From assembly GCA_937873145.1 (NCBI GenBank), contig CALMVK010000135.1, positions 1 through 33,097 on the forward strand: a stretch of DNA of 33,097 bases, written 5' to 3'. Positions 1 through 7,462 of the stretch are shown in pieces. Under the pieces are notes generated by a model. That model saw only the letters and a list, made by a program, of their open reading frames with translations. It searched no databases and was not told the origin of the DNA. The first letter of the stretch is position 1. Every line of letters starts with the position of its first letter. The position numbers and the translations under genes were made by a program. The DNA is from an uncultured Granulicella sp. (GTDB lineage: Bacteria; Acidobacteriota; Terriglobia; Terriglobales; Acidobacteriaceae).

Positions 1-954
1 GTTGACGAAGCCTTCGAGGATGTACTCGGCGTGCGCGGGGACTTCGAGTGAGACGGTTTCGCCGCGGACGAGCTCGACGGGCTTGCGGCGGAGAAAGCCG
101 GCGATGAGGTACTCCTCGATCTCGGGCGGCGCGGGGACGATGGCGGAGAAGGTGGTGGCGGGGTCGGTGCCGATGGCGACGGCGACCTCCATGCGGTCGC
201 CGCGGATGGCGGTGAGAGTTTGGGTCGAGAGCGACTGGAGGGAGGCAGCCGAGGCGGTGCCTCCGGCGGTGAGGGCCATGAGATCGACGGCGGCGGAGGG
301 GTCGGCTGTTGAGGAGCGCAGGCGGTCGCGGAGCTGCTCGGCGGCGTTCTTCTGGCGCTGCCAGTGCATGCCGGTGGTGTTCTGGTCGTAGACCTGCATG
401 CGGTACATGCCGACGTTGCGCTTGCCGCTGCGAGCATCCTTGGTGATGACGCAGGGGAGGGTGATGAATGGTCCGCCATCCTGCGGCCAGGTGGTGAGGA
501 CGGGAAGCTTGCGGAGGTCGATGGCGTCGCCTTTGAGGATGACCTCTTTGCAGGAGGCTTCCGAGCGGTCGATGACTTTGGGAAAGAAGCTGCCAACCTC
601 GGCGAGGGTGGGCAGGAGCTTGAGCTTGTCTAAAAGGCTGACGGGCGTCGGCGGGTGGAGGAGCGTGCGGATGCGGTCGGCGATCTCGTCGAGCGAGTCG
701 GCTTCGAGGGCGAGCTTCATGCGGCGCTCGGAGCCGAACTGGTTCATCAGGACGCGCGCGCCAGGGTAGCCGGTGACGTTCTCAAAGAGCAGTGCCGGGC
801 CGCCAGGGCCGCGGTTGCTGGTGGCGGGCAGCTTGGCGGCGCGATCGGCGATCTCGGCCATTTCGAGGTAAGGCGAAACGGATTGAGTCAAAGTGGTGAG
901 TTCGCCGGTGCGGTCCAGCCGTGCGATCCAATCGCGTAAATCTTTGTAAGCCAA
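1..954 (-). CDS. ubiD: UbiD-family prenylated-FMN decarboxylase, N-terminal 318 residues (runs off the left edge)
   Basis: The minus-strand frame is open from a TTG at 954 to the window edge. The start is supported by an AGGGAG Shine-Dalgarno six bases upstream and by the N-terminus MAYKDLRDWIARLDRTGEL, which is typical of UbiD. UbiD enzymes remove an aromatic or alpha,beta-unsaturated carboxylate using prenylated FMN made by UbiX, usually in quinone biosynthesis. The cofactor/metal region is visible: RNVGMYR (residues 179-185) and GMHWQ (His197), then VAVAIGTDP near residue 260 and PAHAEYILEG near residue 307, which should carry active-site glutamates. Between His197 and VAVAIG lie about 60 residues, against roughly 23 in the UbiD proteins I recall, so there is an insertion of about 37. 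The C-terminus is outside the window. Family is near certain; whether the substrate is a menaquinone precursor is inference. Confidence 0.9.
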   Translation of the reverse strand, partial: MAYKDLRDWIARLDRTGELTTLTQSVSPYLEMAEIADRAAKLPATSNRGPGGPALLFENVTGYPGARVLMNQFGSERRMKLALEADSLDEIADRIRTLLHPPTPVSLLDKLKLLPTLAEVGSFFPKVIDRSEASCKEVILKGDAIDLRKLPVLTTWPQDGGPFITLPCVITKDARSGKRNVGMYRMQVYDQNTTGMHWQRQKNAAEQLRDRLRSSTADPSAAVDLMALTAGGTASAASLQSLSTQTLTAIRGDRMEVAVAIGTDPATTFSAIVPAPPEIEEYLIAGFLRRKPVELVRGETVSLEVPAHAEYILEGFVN

Positions 955-1019
955 TGATTGCTCCCTTGTCTCCTGATGGTAATGGGTGCGGGGAGCACGA
1001 GGCTTGATGCGGTGAAGCT

Positions 1020-2009
1020 TTAGCTGGCGAGGGCGGGGACGAGTTTATCGGCGGCTGGCGGAACGTAATCGATGAGCGGGTAGCCGGCGTCGCGCCAGCC
1101 TTCGAAGCCTCCGCGCAGGGGGCGAACACGATTGACGCCGAGGCTGTGCAGTTGCAGGGCGACCTTGGCGCTGGTCTCTTCGGACGGGCAGGTGCAGTAG
1201 AGGATGATGTCGCGGTCTCTGGGGATCAGGGCCTGGTGGGCGGTGAGCTCGGAGGGGCTGACGCGGACGGTGTGGGGCAAAACGCGCGGGTCGGGAAGAT
1301 AGTCGAGCGGGTGGCGCAGGTCGACGATGTAGGGGGCGATGTTGCCTTGGCGGTCGGCGGTTTCGATCATGTCGAGCAGCTCAGCGGGCTCGAGACGTAG
1401 CTCGCGGACGCTGGTGAGGAAGCGGCGCTGCTTCCAGATGCGATAGAAGAGCAGGCCGAGCACCATAAGGACGAAGATGGCGACGGCGAAGTGGCCGAGC
1501 ATGGCGAGGAAGGGTCCGCTGCGCCGGGCAAGGTCTCCGAAGAAGAAACCGGCAAGCCCATAGGCGAGCGTCCAGATGAGGGAGCCGGAGAGATCGTAGG
1601 CGAGGAAGCGGGTGTAGGGCATGCCGGTCTGGCCGGCGATGGGCGCGGCAACGGTCGAAAGGCCGGGGATGAACTTGGCGAAGAGCAGGGTGACGGCACC
1701 GCGTTTGTGGAAGTAGCCTTCGGTCCTGGTGACGCAGGCGTCGGCTTCAAAGGAGAGCCGGCAGAGCAGACGCAGGACGGCGTTGCCGTAGCGGCGTCCG
1801 AGCGTGAACCAGAAGGTATCGGCGAGTACGCAGGCGGCGAGCACGGAGAGGACGGCGAGCGATCCGCGCAGCTGGTGCGTGGCGACGAGCGTTCCAGCGG
1901 TGAGCAGAACGGGGACCGACGGGATGGGCACGCCGACCTGCTCAACCAGAACCCACAGGAAGAGGATAGCGTACGCGTAATGGACGAAAAAAACCAGGGC
2001 GATGGACAT
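1020..2009 (-). CDS. DedA-family membrane protein fused to a C-terminal rhodanese domain
   Basis: The first about 200 residues form a DedA (SNARE-associated, VTT) membrane domain with several hydrophobic segments, a VGVPIPSVP loop near residue 27 and the family motif as FAKFIPGLST near residue 110. DedA proteins are implicated in lipid (undecaprenyl phosphate or phospholipid) flipping and membrane homeostasis. After a basic linker (YRIWKQRR) comes a rhodanese-like domain, about residues 210-315, with the active loop YCTCPSEET; Cys272 is the expected persulfide-bearing residue. The ATG at 2009 is chosen over an in-frame GTG at 2048 because the extra 13 residues look non-coding, though neither start has a clear ribosome site. 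It lies 65 bases upstream of ubiD on the same strand. The domain fusion is plain in sequence; what the rhodanese does for the membrane part is unknown. Confidence 0.88.
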   Translation of the reverse strand: MSIALVFFVHYAYAILFLWVLVEQVGVPIPSVPVLLTAGTLVATHQLRGSLAVLSVLAACVLADTFWFTLGRRYGNAVLRLLCRLSFEADACVTRTEGYFHKRGAVTLLFAKFIPGLSTVAAPIAGQTGMPYTRFLAYDLSGSLIWTLAYGLAGFFFGDLARRSGPFLAMLGHFAVAIFVLMVLGLLFYRIWKQRRFLTSVRELRLEPAELLDMIETADRQGNIAPYIVDLRHPLDYLPDPRVLPHTVRVSPSELTAHQALIPRDRDIILYCTCPSEETSAKVALQLHSLGVNRVRPLRGGFEGWRDAGYPLIDYVPPAADKLVPALAS

Positions 2010-2126
2010 AGAAGGCTTTACTGAGTGGATGTGTATAGGTTGGTGCACGGTTCAAGTCATCCACAAATAGATAGCCCCACCGCTGATCTGCGTATGGGGC
2101 TAGTGGAGAAGAGGATAGAGATGAAG

Positions 2127-2717
2127 CTATTTGGCGAGAATCAGCGGCATCTCTACGAGGTGCTGACCGATGAACCAAGACTGCGATTCATTGGGGCGCA
2201 GGATGTCCGAGACAGCTAGGTCGTTGGTGCCGTCATCGCCTGCGTCGTCGGAAGCATCGGCGATTTTTTTACAAAGCTTCATGACGATCTCATGCGCTTC
2301 CAGCAGACGCGAGATCTGGACGGGAACTTCTTCTTTTCCCATTGGAGGAAGCGGAATCTTGGTGAGCTTGGCTGCATCGCCGCCCATGGCTACGGAGAGG
2401 CCGCCGAGCATTTGAATACGCTCCCCGATCTTATCCGCGAGCTTGGACTGCTTTTCGTAGTGTGCGTCGAAGAGCAGGTGCAGTTGGTAGAAGGTCGGGC
2501 CGGAGACCTGCCAGTGGTGCTTTTTATACATATCGCGAAGCGTGATGGTGTCGGCTAGAAGTTGATTGAGCATCTCGCACATTTCGCCGCGAACCTTGGC
2601 GTCGAGATAGTGCGGCATATCCTCGATAACCGTACCGAACTTTTGAATTTCGTTTGCCTGCGCGTGCCAGTGCGGAGCGATGTCCTGCTTGGCGCGTTTT
2701 TCCGTTGCAACTGCCAT
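2127..2717 (-). CDS. dps: Dps-family ferritin-like protein (DNA protection during starvation)
   Basis: This 196-residue protein oxidises Fe(II) with hydrogen peroxide, stores iron in a dodecameric shell and, in many bacteria, coats DNA under starvation or oxidative stress. The inter-subunit ferroxidase ligands are all present with the spacing of E. coli Dps (H51, H63, D67, D78, E82): here His68, His80, Asp84, Asp95 and Glu99, within the HHWQVSGPTFYQLH helix and the next one. The frame is open further upstream to 2846, but the ATG at 2717 has a GAGGTGG ribosome site seven bases before it and gives the normal family length. The N-terminus (ATEKRAKQ) is basic, as in DNA-binding Dps. The C-terminal region (about 140-196) is longer than in minimal Dps. 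It appears to be a single transcription unit. Confidence 0.95.
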   Translation of the reverse strand: MAVATEKRAKQDIAPHWHAQANEIQKFGTVIEDMPHYLDAKVRGEMCEMLNQLLADTITLRDMYKKHHWQVSGPTFYQLHLLFDAHYEKQSKLADKIGERIQMLGGLSVAMGGDAAKLTKIPLPPMGKEEVPVQISRLLEAHEIVMKLCKKIADASDDAGDDGTNDLAVSDILRPNESQSWFIGQHLVEMPLILAK

Positions 2718-2840
2718 TAAATTCCACCTCACGCAATAGGATGCTAAAACGATTCCTCGGGTGTTGAGTGGGAGCAGAAGAGTGCTTGTCGGAGTCACAC
2801 CAGATTGGTGACCTGGGTAAAAGCAATAGGCTGACGTAAT

Positions 2841-2875
2841 CCCCACCTCAGACGATGAAACTGTCTGAGATGGGG
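2841..2875 (-). terminator. Hairpin between the HlyD and dps genes, possible terminator or dispersed palindrome
   Basis: CCCCACCTCAGAC (2841-2853) pairs with GTCTGAGATGGGG (2863-2875) around a nine-base loop. This is a 13-bp stem with a single G-U pair when read on the minus strand. It follows the minus-strand HlyD gene and precedes dps. There is no T-run after it, so it is not a classical intrinsic terminator; it may instead be a REP-like intergenic repeat. Confidence 0.45.
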
Positions 2876-2900
2876 CACCCGGAGTATGTGTTTGGGATAC

Positions 2901-2943
2901 GGCCTGGTTTAGCGCTTGGCCTGGTTTAGCGCTTGGCCTGGTT
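2901..2943. repeat. 17-bp tandem duplication over the 3' end of the HlyD gene
   Basis: GGCCTGGTTTAGCGCTT occurs at 2901-2917 and again, exactly, at 2918-2934, followed by a partial third copy (GGCCTGGTT, 2935-2943). Read on the minus strand, each full unit contains a TAA. The HlyD stop (2928-2926) uses the first copy, so the duplication adds a second, out-of-frame stop downstream without lengthening the protein. Confidence 0.9.
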
Positions 2944-4365
2944 GTCGCAGTTTTGCTGGCTCTTGTCGTCGCCGGCGCCCTTGATGGCTACGTCGGGGGT
3001 AACGGACATGCCTGGACGAAGCGCGTAATCGCCGTTCTCCTGGTTGAGATTGGTGAAGTCGATGCGGACGGGGATGCGCTGCACAACCTTGACATAGTTG
3101 CCGGTGGCATTTTCCGGCGGGAAGAGGGAGAGCTTGGAGCCGGTGGCTCCGCCGATTTGCGAGATCTGTCCGGAGAACTTGCGTCCGCCGAGCGCATCGA
3201 CCTTCATGTCGACGCGCTCACAGCGATGCATTTTGGAGAGCTGTGTCTCTTTGAAGTTGGCGGTTACCCAGAGGTCATTGAGCGGAACGATGCTCATCAG
3301 ATCCTGGCCGACGGAAAGATTGCCGCCGATGTCGACATTTTTCTTGTTGACGATTCCCGTAGTGGGCGCGTGGACGCGGGTGTAGGAGAGGTTGAGCAAG
3401 GCCTGATCGACCTGGGCCTGCGCCTGCTTGACGGAGGCGAGGGCAGCCGTGGCGCGGGCGCGCTGGATTTCAACCTGTTGTGGTCCAGTTTTGGCTGCTT
3501 GAGCGGCCTGGTTCCGTGCATTTTCAAGCCGCTGCTGGGCCTGGGTGATGGCGGACTGTGAGGCGACGAGCGAGTTTTCCGCCTCAATCACGCTGGCGTT
3601 GGCGGAGGTAGCAGAGGCGATCGCGGCATCGTATTGCTGGCGGCTAATGACATCTTTTTCAACCAGGGGGGTGTAGCGCTCGACATCCTTGGTGGCTTTG
3701 ATGGCGTTGGCCTTCGCTTCGTCGACACGAGCAGCGGAGGCGGCGGCCTGCTGCTGCGCTTGCAAAACGCTCGAGTCTGAGGAGCGTACGTCCGTGCCGG
3801 AGTTCTGCAACGTGGTGCGCGTGTTGACGGAGGTTACGGGCACGTTTACGTTGGCCTGGACGTACTGAGCCTGCGCGTTGGCAAGGGCGGCCTGGGCTTG
3901 CTCAAGCGCAACCTGGGAGTCTTTGGGGTCGATCTCGACGAGCAGATCGCCTTGCTTGACCTGGGTGTTGTCTTCCACGTAGACGTGAGTGACGTGACCG
4001 TTGACGCGCGAACTGACGGAGTAGATGTCTCCATCCACCTGTGCGTCGTCGGTATCTTCGGAGAAGGTGGAACGCCAGTACCAGAAACAGCCCCCGATCA
4101 GCAGCAGGAGGACGACGGCGGCGATGATGAGGCGGCGGCCGGTTTTTTTGGCGGGTGGCTCCGGCTTTTCCTCCGGCTTGGCGTTCGGGTCGGCGGTGTT
4201 GCCGGAGGCCGGAGGTGGACCTCCGGCCTGGGCTCCGGGCTCATTGCCGGTCGAGCCTGCGGCGGGTGCGGTGCCTTGCGGTTGAATCTGAACGGTTCCT
4301 GTGATCTGGGCGGTTTGGGGCGCGGTTTGGGCACCGCCCTGGGGGTTTTGATCTTGATCTGGCAC
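2926..4365 (-). CDS. HlyD/EmrA-family periplasmic adaptor (membrane fusion protein)
   Basis: This 479-residue protein should bridge an inner-membrane pump to the TolC-type channel encoded just upstream. Residues 1-72 are a Gln/Gly/Pro/Ala-rich cytoplasmic tail, and 78-97 (starting RRLIIAAVVLLLLIGG) are one membrane helix. A split biotinyl-lipoyl-like domain follows (VNGHVTHVYVEDNTQVKQGD). Residues about 145-320 are an Ala/Gln-rich coiled-coil hairpin, then comes the second lipoyl half (THAPTTGIVNKK-like) and a beta-barrel end. The single N-terminal helix and lack of a signal peptide make it EmrA-like. The GTG start at 4365 has GGAGG nine bases upstream, inside the last codons of the TolC gene, and begins two bases after that gene's stop, so the two are very likely translationally coupled. 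No EmrB/MFS or ABC pump is adjacent, so the substrate is unknown. Confidence 0.92.
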   Translation of the reverse strand: MPDQDQNPQGGAQTAPQTAQITGTVQIQPQGTAPAAGSTGNEPGAQAGGPPPASGNTADPNAKPEEKPEPPAKKTGRRLIIAAVVLLLLIGGCFWYWRSTFSEDTDDAQVDGDIYSVSSRVNGHVTHVYVEDNTQVKQGDLLVEIDPKDSQVALEQAQAALANAQAQYVQANVNVPVTSVNTRTTLQNSGTDVRSSDSSVLQAQQQAAASAARVDEAKANAIKATKDVERYTPLVEKDVISRQQYDAAIASATSANASVIEAENSLVASQSAITQAQQRLENARNQAAQAAKTGPQQVEIQRARATAALASVKQAQAQVDQALLNLSYTRVHAPTTGIVNKKNVDIGGNLSVGQDLMSIVPLNDLWVTANFKETQLSKMHRCERVDMKVDALGGRKFSGQISQIGGATGSKLSLFPPENATGNYVKVVQRIPVRIDFTNLNQENGDYALRPGMSVTPDVAIKGAGDDKSQQNCDNQAKR

Positions 4366-4367
4366 GG

Positions 4368-5945
4368 TTACTTGCCTCCGAGATAGTCTTTGAAGTTGGT
4401 CTGCGCGACTCCTAAAGCACGCGCAAGAGAAAGCTTTGCGACATTGTGCTGGTAGAGCGCGCTGATGTACTGATCGTTGGCCTGCTCGAAGGTGGTCTGC
4501 GCCTGCGAGACGGGAAGATTGTCCGCGACGCCGGCACGGAAACGCTGCTGTGCCTCGCTGAGGGCCTCCGTGGCGAGGTCTACGTTGGAGCGGGCGGCGT
4601 CGACGAGTTTTGCGGCGGACTGGATGTCGAGAATGTTGGAGCGGATGTCGGCGTTGACCTGCTGAGCGGCGTCGGAGAGACGGGCCTGAGCTTGGGCAAG
4701 GGAGGCGGCCGCAACCTGCTGCTCGCCGCGGAAGCGATAGATTTGCAGGATCGGTGCCGAGATCTGACCGGTGGCGGAGTAGGTGCCGTGAGAGTGCCCG
4801 ACCGTTTCGCCGATATCGCCGAAGTCTCCGTTTGCGCTGAGGACCGGATACTGGTCAGCACGGGCGGCTTTCTGCTGGGAGCGGGCGGCTTCAACCTGCT
4901 GCTGGTCCGCCTGGAGATCTTTGCGGGTCTTGAGCGCGGCCAGAAAGGCAGCGTTTGGATCGAGGTTGTCGAGTGGCTTGTAAGGCTCAGCATCGCTGAC
5001 GCGGAACTGCTGATCGAGAGGCAAACCGATGGTGCGCGCGAGCGTGATTTTATCCTTGGCGAGTTGATTCACGGTGGAGATGAGGGTCTGCTGCTCGCTT
5101 TGATAGTCGACCTGGGCGCGGAGGACATCGAGGCGGGGACTGGTGCCGGCCTCATGGGCGTCGACGGCCTGATCGAAGGTGAGTTTGGCGGTCTTCAGTG
5201 CGGCGTTGACCGCCTCGATGCGAGAACCATCCGCGACGCAGACCAGATAGGCGTTGCCTACGGTGAGAACGACGAGGTTGCGGGCGTCCTCTGCGCTGAG
5301 GCCCGCGGCGGTGAAGTTATGCCGAGAGGCGATGTAGGACTGCAGAGCATTGACGTTGAGCAGGTTTTGGGTAAGGTAAGCGCGAAAGTCGACGACCTGG
5401 AAGGGGCCGATGGTGGCAGGAATGCCGGCGATCTTGAGACCGTAGGCCGCCAGATCGATCTTTTCGACCTCGATCGTAGCGCCGGCGGTAATGGTGGGGA
5501 GCAGGCTTTGCAATTGCTGAAGACGCTGGCCGTTGGCGCTCTGGATGGAGGTGCCTTCAAGAATCAGGCCGAGGTTTTGGCGAAGACCACGAGCGATGGC
5601 ATCTTCAAGACTGAGGTCGAGGACGGTACCGGTGTTGGTCCCGGTGACGATAGAGCCTTGGAAAGACTGCTGCGTACTCTGCGCGCCGTTTGAGCCTGTG
5701 GCGTTATAGAGGTTGGTTTGGCCGCTGCCGATGGCGTTGGCATTGACGACCGACGGATCGCTGCTGCTATTGGTGGAGCCGGTGCTTTGCGCGGAGGAGC
5801 CGATGCCTTGCGCGGAGGAGCCTGTTTGGGAGGCTTGGGTTGTAGTCTGAGCCGGGACGTAAGAGACGGCGGCGGAGGTACAAATAGAGACGATGGCAAG
5901 GACCACCCTCCTAGGCAAACGACATCGGAGACGGCTGGCGGGCAT
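4368..5945 (-). CDS. TolC-family outer-membrane efflux protein
   Basis: This is the outer-membrane channel of a tripartite exporter, paired with the adaptor gene that follows two bases downstream. A basic n-region (RLRCRLPRR) and a hydrophobic core ending near YVPAQ form a signal peptide. A low-complexity Ser/Thr/Gly/Gln stretch follows to about residue 95, then two TolC-type repeats: LSLEDAIARGLRQNLGL opens the first, and SQAQTTFEQANDQYISALYQHNVAKLSLARALG closes the second with the usual helical heptads. The frame is open far upstream (to 6569), but that extension does not resemble protein. I take ATG 5945 (MPASRL) because it gives a normal signal peptide with AAAGGG upstream; ATG 5975 is an alternative. 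Length (525 residues) fits the family. The low-complexity segment after the signal peptide is longer than usual. Confidence 0.92.
   Translation of the reverse strand: MPASRLRCRLPRRVVLAIVSICTSAAVSYVPAQTTTQASQTGSSAQGIGSSAQSTGSTNSSSDPSVVNANAIGSGQTNLYNATGSNGAQSTQQSFQGSIVTGTNTGTVLDLSLEDAIARGLRQNLGLILEGTSIQSANGQRLQQLQSLLPTITAGATIEVEKIDLAAYGLKIAGIPATIGPFQVVDFRAYLTQNLLNVNALQSYIASRHNFTAAGLSAEDARNLVVLTVGNAYLVCVADGSRIEAVNAALKTAKLTFDQAVDAHEAGTSPRLDVLRAQVDYQSEQQTLISTVNQLAKDKITLARTIGLPLDQQFRVSDAEPYKPLDNLDPNAAFLAALKTRKDLQADQQQVEAARSQQKAARADQYPVLSANGDFGDIGETVGHSHGTYSATGQISAPILQIYRFRGEQQVAAASLAQAQARLSDAAQQVNADIRSNILDIQSAAKLVDAARSNVDLATEALSEAQQRFRAGVADNLPVSQAQTTFEQANDQYISALYQHNVAKLSLARALGVAQTNFKDYLGGK
5787..5822. 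repeat. 21-bp-period direct repeat inside the TolC gene
   Basis: TTGCGCGGAGGAGCC occurs at 5787-5801 and again at 5808-5822, a period of exactly seven codons. On the coding (minus) strand it encodes two GSSAQ units in the Ser/Gly-rich segment just after the signal peptide. The in-frame period suggests replication slippage in a disordered linker. Confidence 0.75.
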
Positions 5946-6338
5946 CCATACTGACACCCTTTGAATGTTGCCCATAGTGCTAATGGTAAACGTACCTGCC
6001 TCAGAAAAGATGGAGCTGCGCAGTGCCAAGGGACGCGGTCGTGTTTTTACATACACAGGTCCTTTGTTTCTGCGATTCTGATGCTGAAAATCGCGGGGGA
6101 TGTTCAAAAGTTTCTCTACGATCCTGAGCGAATCGAGGCAAAGACGACGACGGTGCGGCAGTGCGGTCACCGTGTGCGGCGGCCGGACCAGGTGAAAAAG
6201 CGTCAGGATCGTACGCTGGTTGCGTTTGGCGCAGGAAGGCGGCAGACAGGCGGGTGGACACCGCGGTCTTCTGCGGGTACAGTGCAAGCGATACACTGCT
6301 CGAAGAACGGCACGGCATGTGTGGACGCGAGGAGCGGC
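5946..6338. other. 393-base divergent intergenic region between the TolC operon and the oxidoreductase gene
   Basis: No convincing gene is seen here. Frames are open across it on both strands, but their products look like translated G+C-rich non-coding DNA. It should hold the promoters for the efflux operon (minus) and the oxidoreductase (plus). On the minus strand TTGGCA lies in CCTTGGCACTG near 6025, but with no good -10 at 17 bases. I cannot assign either promoter firmly. Confidence 0.5.
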
Positions 6339-7409
6339 ATGGCAGACGAGATTGGGGTGGGAATCATCGGCTTCGGGTTGGCGACGCGGGTCTTCCATGC
6401 GCCGTTTGTGACCGCGGTGCCAGGGCTGAAGCTGGTGGCGATCGTGCAGCGGACCGGGGATGAAGCCGCCAAGGCGTATCCGACGGCCAAGATCGTGCGA
6501 TCGGTCGAGGATTTGCTTGGGGACAAGGCGATCCGGCTGGTGGTGGTGGCGACGCCGAACGAGACGCACTTTGCGCTGGCCAAGCAGGCGTTAGAGGCCG
6601 GCAAACATGTGGTCATCGACAAGCCTTTCGCAGGGACGAGCGCCGAGGCGAGCGAGCTGTTGGAGGTTGCGGCACGCATGCAGGTTTTGGTGTGTCCGTT
6701 TCATAACCGTCGGTGGGACGGAGACTTCATGACGGTGAAGAAGATTCTGGCGGAGGGATCGCTGGGGAGGCTGGTGACGTTTGAGTCGCACTTCGACCGC
6801 TATCGGCCGATGGTGCGGGAAGGCTCTTGGAAAGAGGCAGATGGAGAAGCAAACGGCCTGTTGATGGATTTGGGCCCACATCTGGTGGATCAGTGCGTGG
6901 CGCTGTTCGGGATGCCCAAGACCGTGACGGCAAGCGTACGGACGGATCGGGACGGCAGCCAGGTGGAGGACGCGTTCGATATTCGGCTGGGGTATGACCG
7001 CCTGCTGGCGTGGTGCCGGTCGAGCATGCTGGCGTGTACTCCTTCGTCACGGTTTCTGCTGCATGGGACGGCAGGAAGTTTTCGGAAAGATGGCCTGGAC
7101 CCGCAGGAGCCGAGGATTGTGGCAGGGGCCAAGGTGCCGCCGATGGGCGATGCGGTGAAGTGGCTGGAGGAAGATGAGTCGATGTGGGGAACGTTGGCTA
7201 TGGCACCGAATCTGGCGGAGCCGGCAACGCTGACAAAAACGACGGTAAAGACGGTGCCCGGGGACTACCGCTGCTTCTATGCCAACGTGCGGGATGCGGT
7301 GCTGGGCGAGGCCAAGCTGATGGTGCCATCCCAGGAAGGCTTCAACGTGGTGCGACTGCTGGAGCTGGCTCGGCAGAGCTCGCGTGAGGGACGGACGGTG
7401 GCAGTTTAG
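6339..7409 (+). CDS. Gfo/Idh/MocA-family NAD(P)-dependent oxidoreductase
   Basis: The N-terminal Rossmann half begins GVGIIGFGLATRVFHAPF, the dinucleotide loop of this family. VIDKPFAG carries the catalytic Lys95 of the usual EKP/DKP motif, and DLGPHLVDQ (Asp177, His181) is the family's D-x3-H active-site segment. The length of 356 residues is normal. Members oxidise or reduce the hydroxyl of sugars, inositols or related compounds. The overall pattern resembles YdgJ/IolW-type scyllo-inositol dehydrogenases, but substrate cannot be told from sequence. The start is ATG 6339, with GAGGAG about four bases upstream; a longer frame back to 5961 is rejected because family similarity begins exactly at MADEIGVGIIG. 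No sugar-uptake or catabolic neighbours are seen. argJ follows after 53 bases on the same strand. Confidence 0.92.
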   Translation: MADEIGVGIIGFGLATRVFHAPFVTAVPGLKLVAIVQRTGDEAAKAYPTAKIVRSVEDLLGDKAIRLVVVATPNETHFALAKQALEAGKHVVIDKPFAGTSAEASELLEVAARMQVLVCPFHNRRWDGDFMTVKKILAEGSLGRLVTFESHFDRYRPMVREGSWKEADGEANGLLMDLGPHLVDQCVALFGMPKTVTASVRTDRDGSQVEDAFDIRLGYDRLLAWCRSSMLACTPSSRFLLHGTAGSFRKDGLDPQEPRIVAGAKVPPMGDAVKWLEEDESMWGTLAMAPNLAEPATLTKTTVKTVPGDYRCFYANVRDAVLGEAKLMVPSQEGFNVVRLLELARQSSREGRTVAV

Positions 7410-7462
7410 GCATCGTATGCGGTGGATGGACCATTACTGAGTTTAAGGAGTCCTTGACCGCG

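Noticed and set aside
2-939. Several plus-strand open frames over the left end
   Set aside because: They lie antisense to the clear UbiD frame, show no family motifs and have biased Arg/Gly/Ala composition typical of G+C-rich shadow frames.
4446-5693. A 415-codon plus-strand frame inside the TolC gene
   Set aside because: Long but antisense to an unmistakable TolC protein; its product is Gly/Val/Asp-rich with no known domain.
6280-6300. Inverted CAGTG/CACTG pair in the divergent region, as an operator
   Set aside because: Five-base arms are too short to separate from chance and no regulator gene is near.
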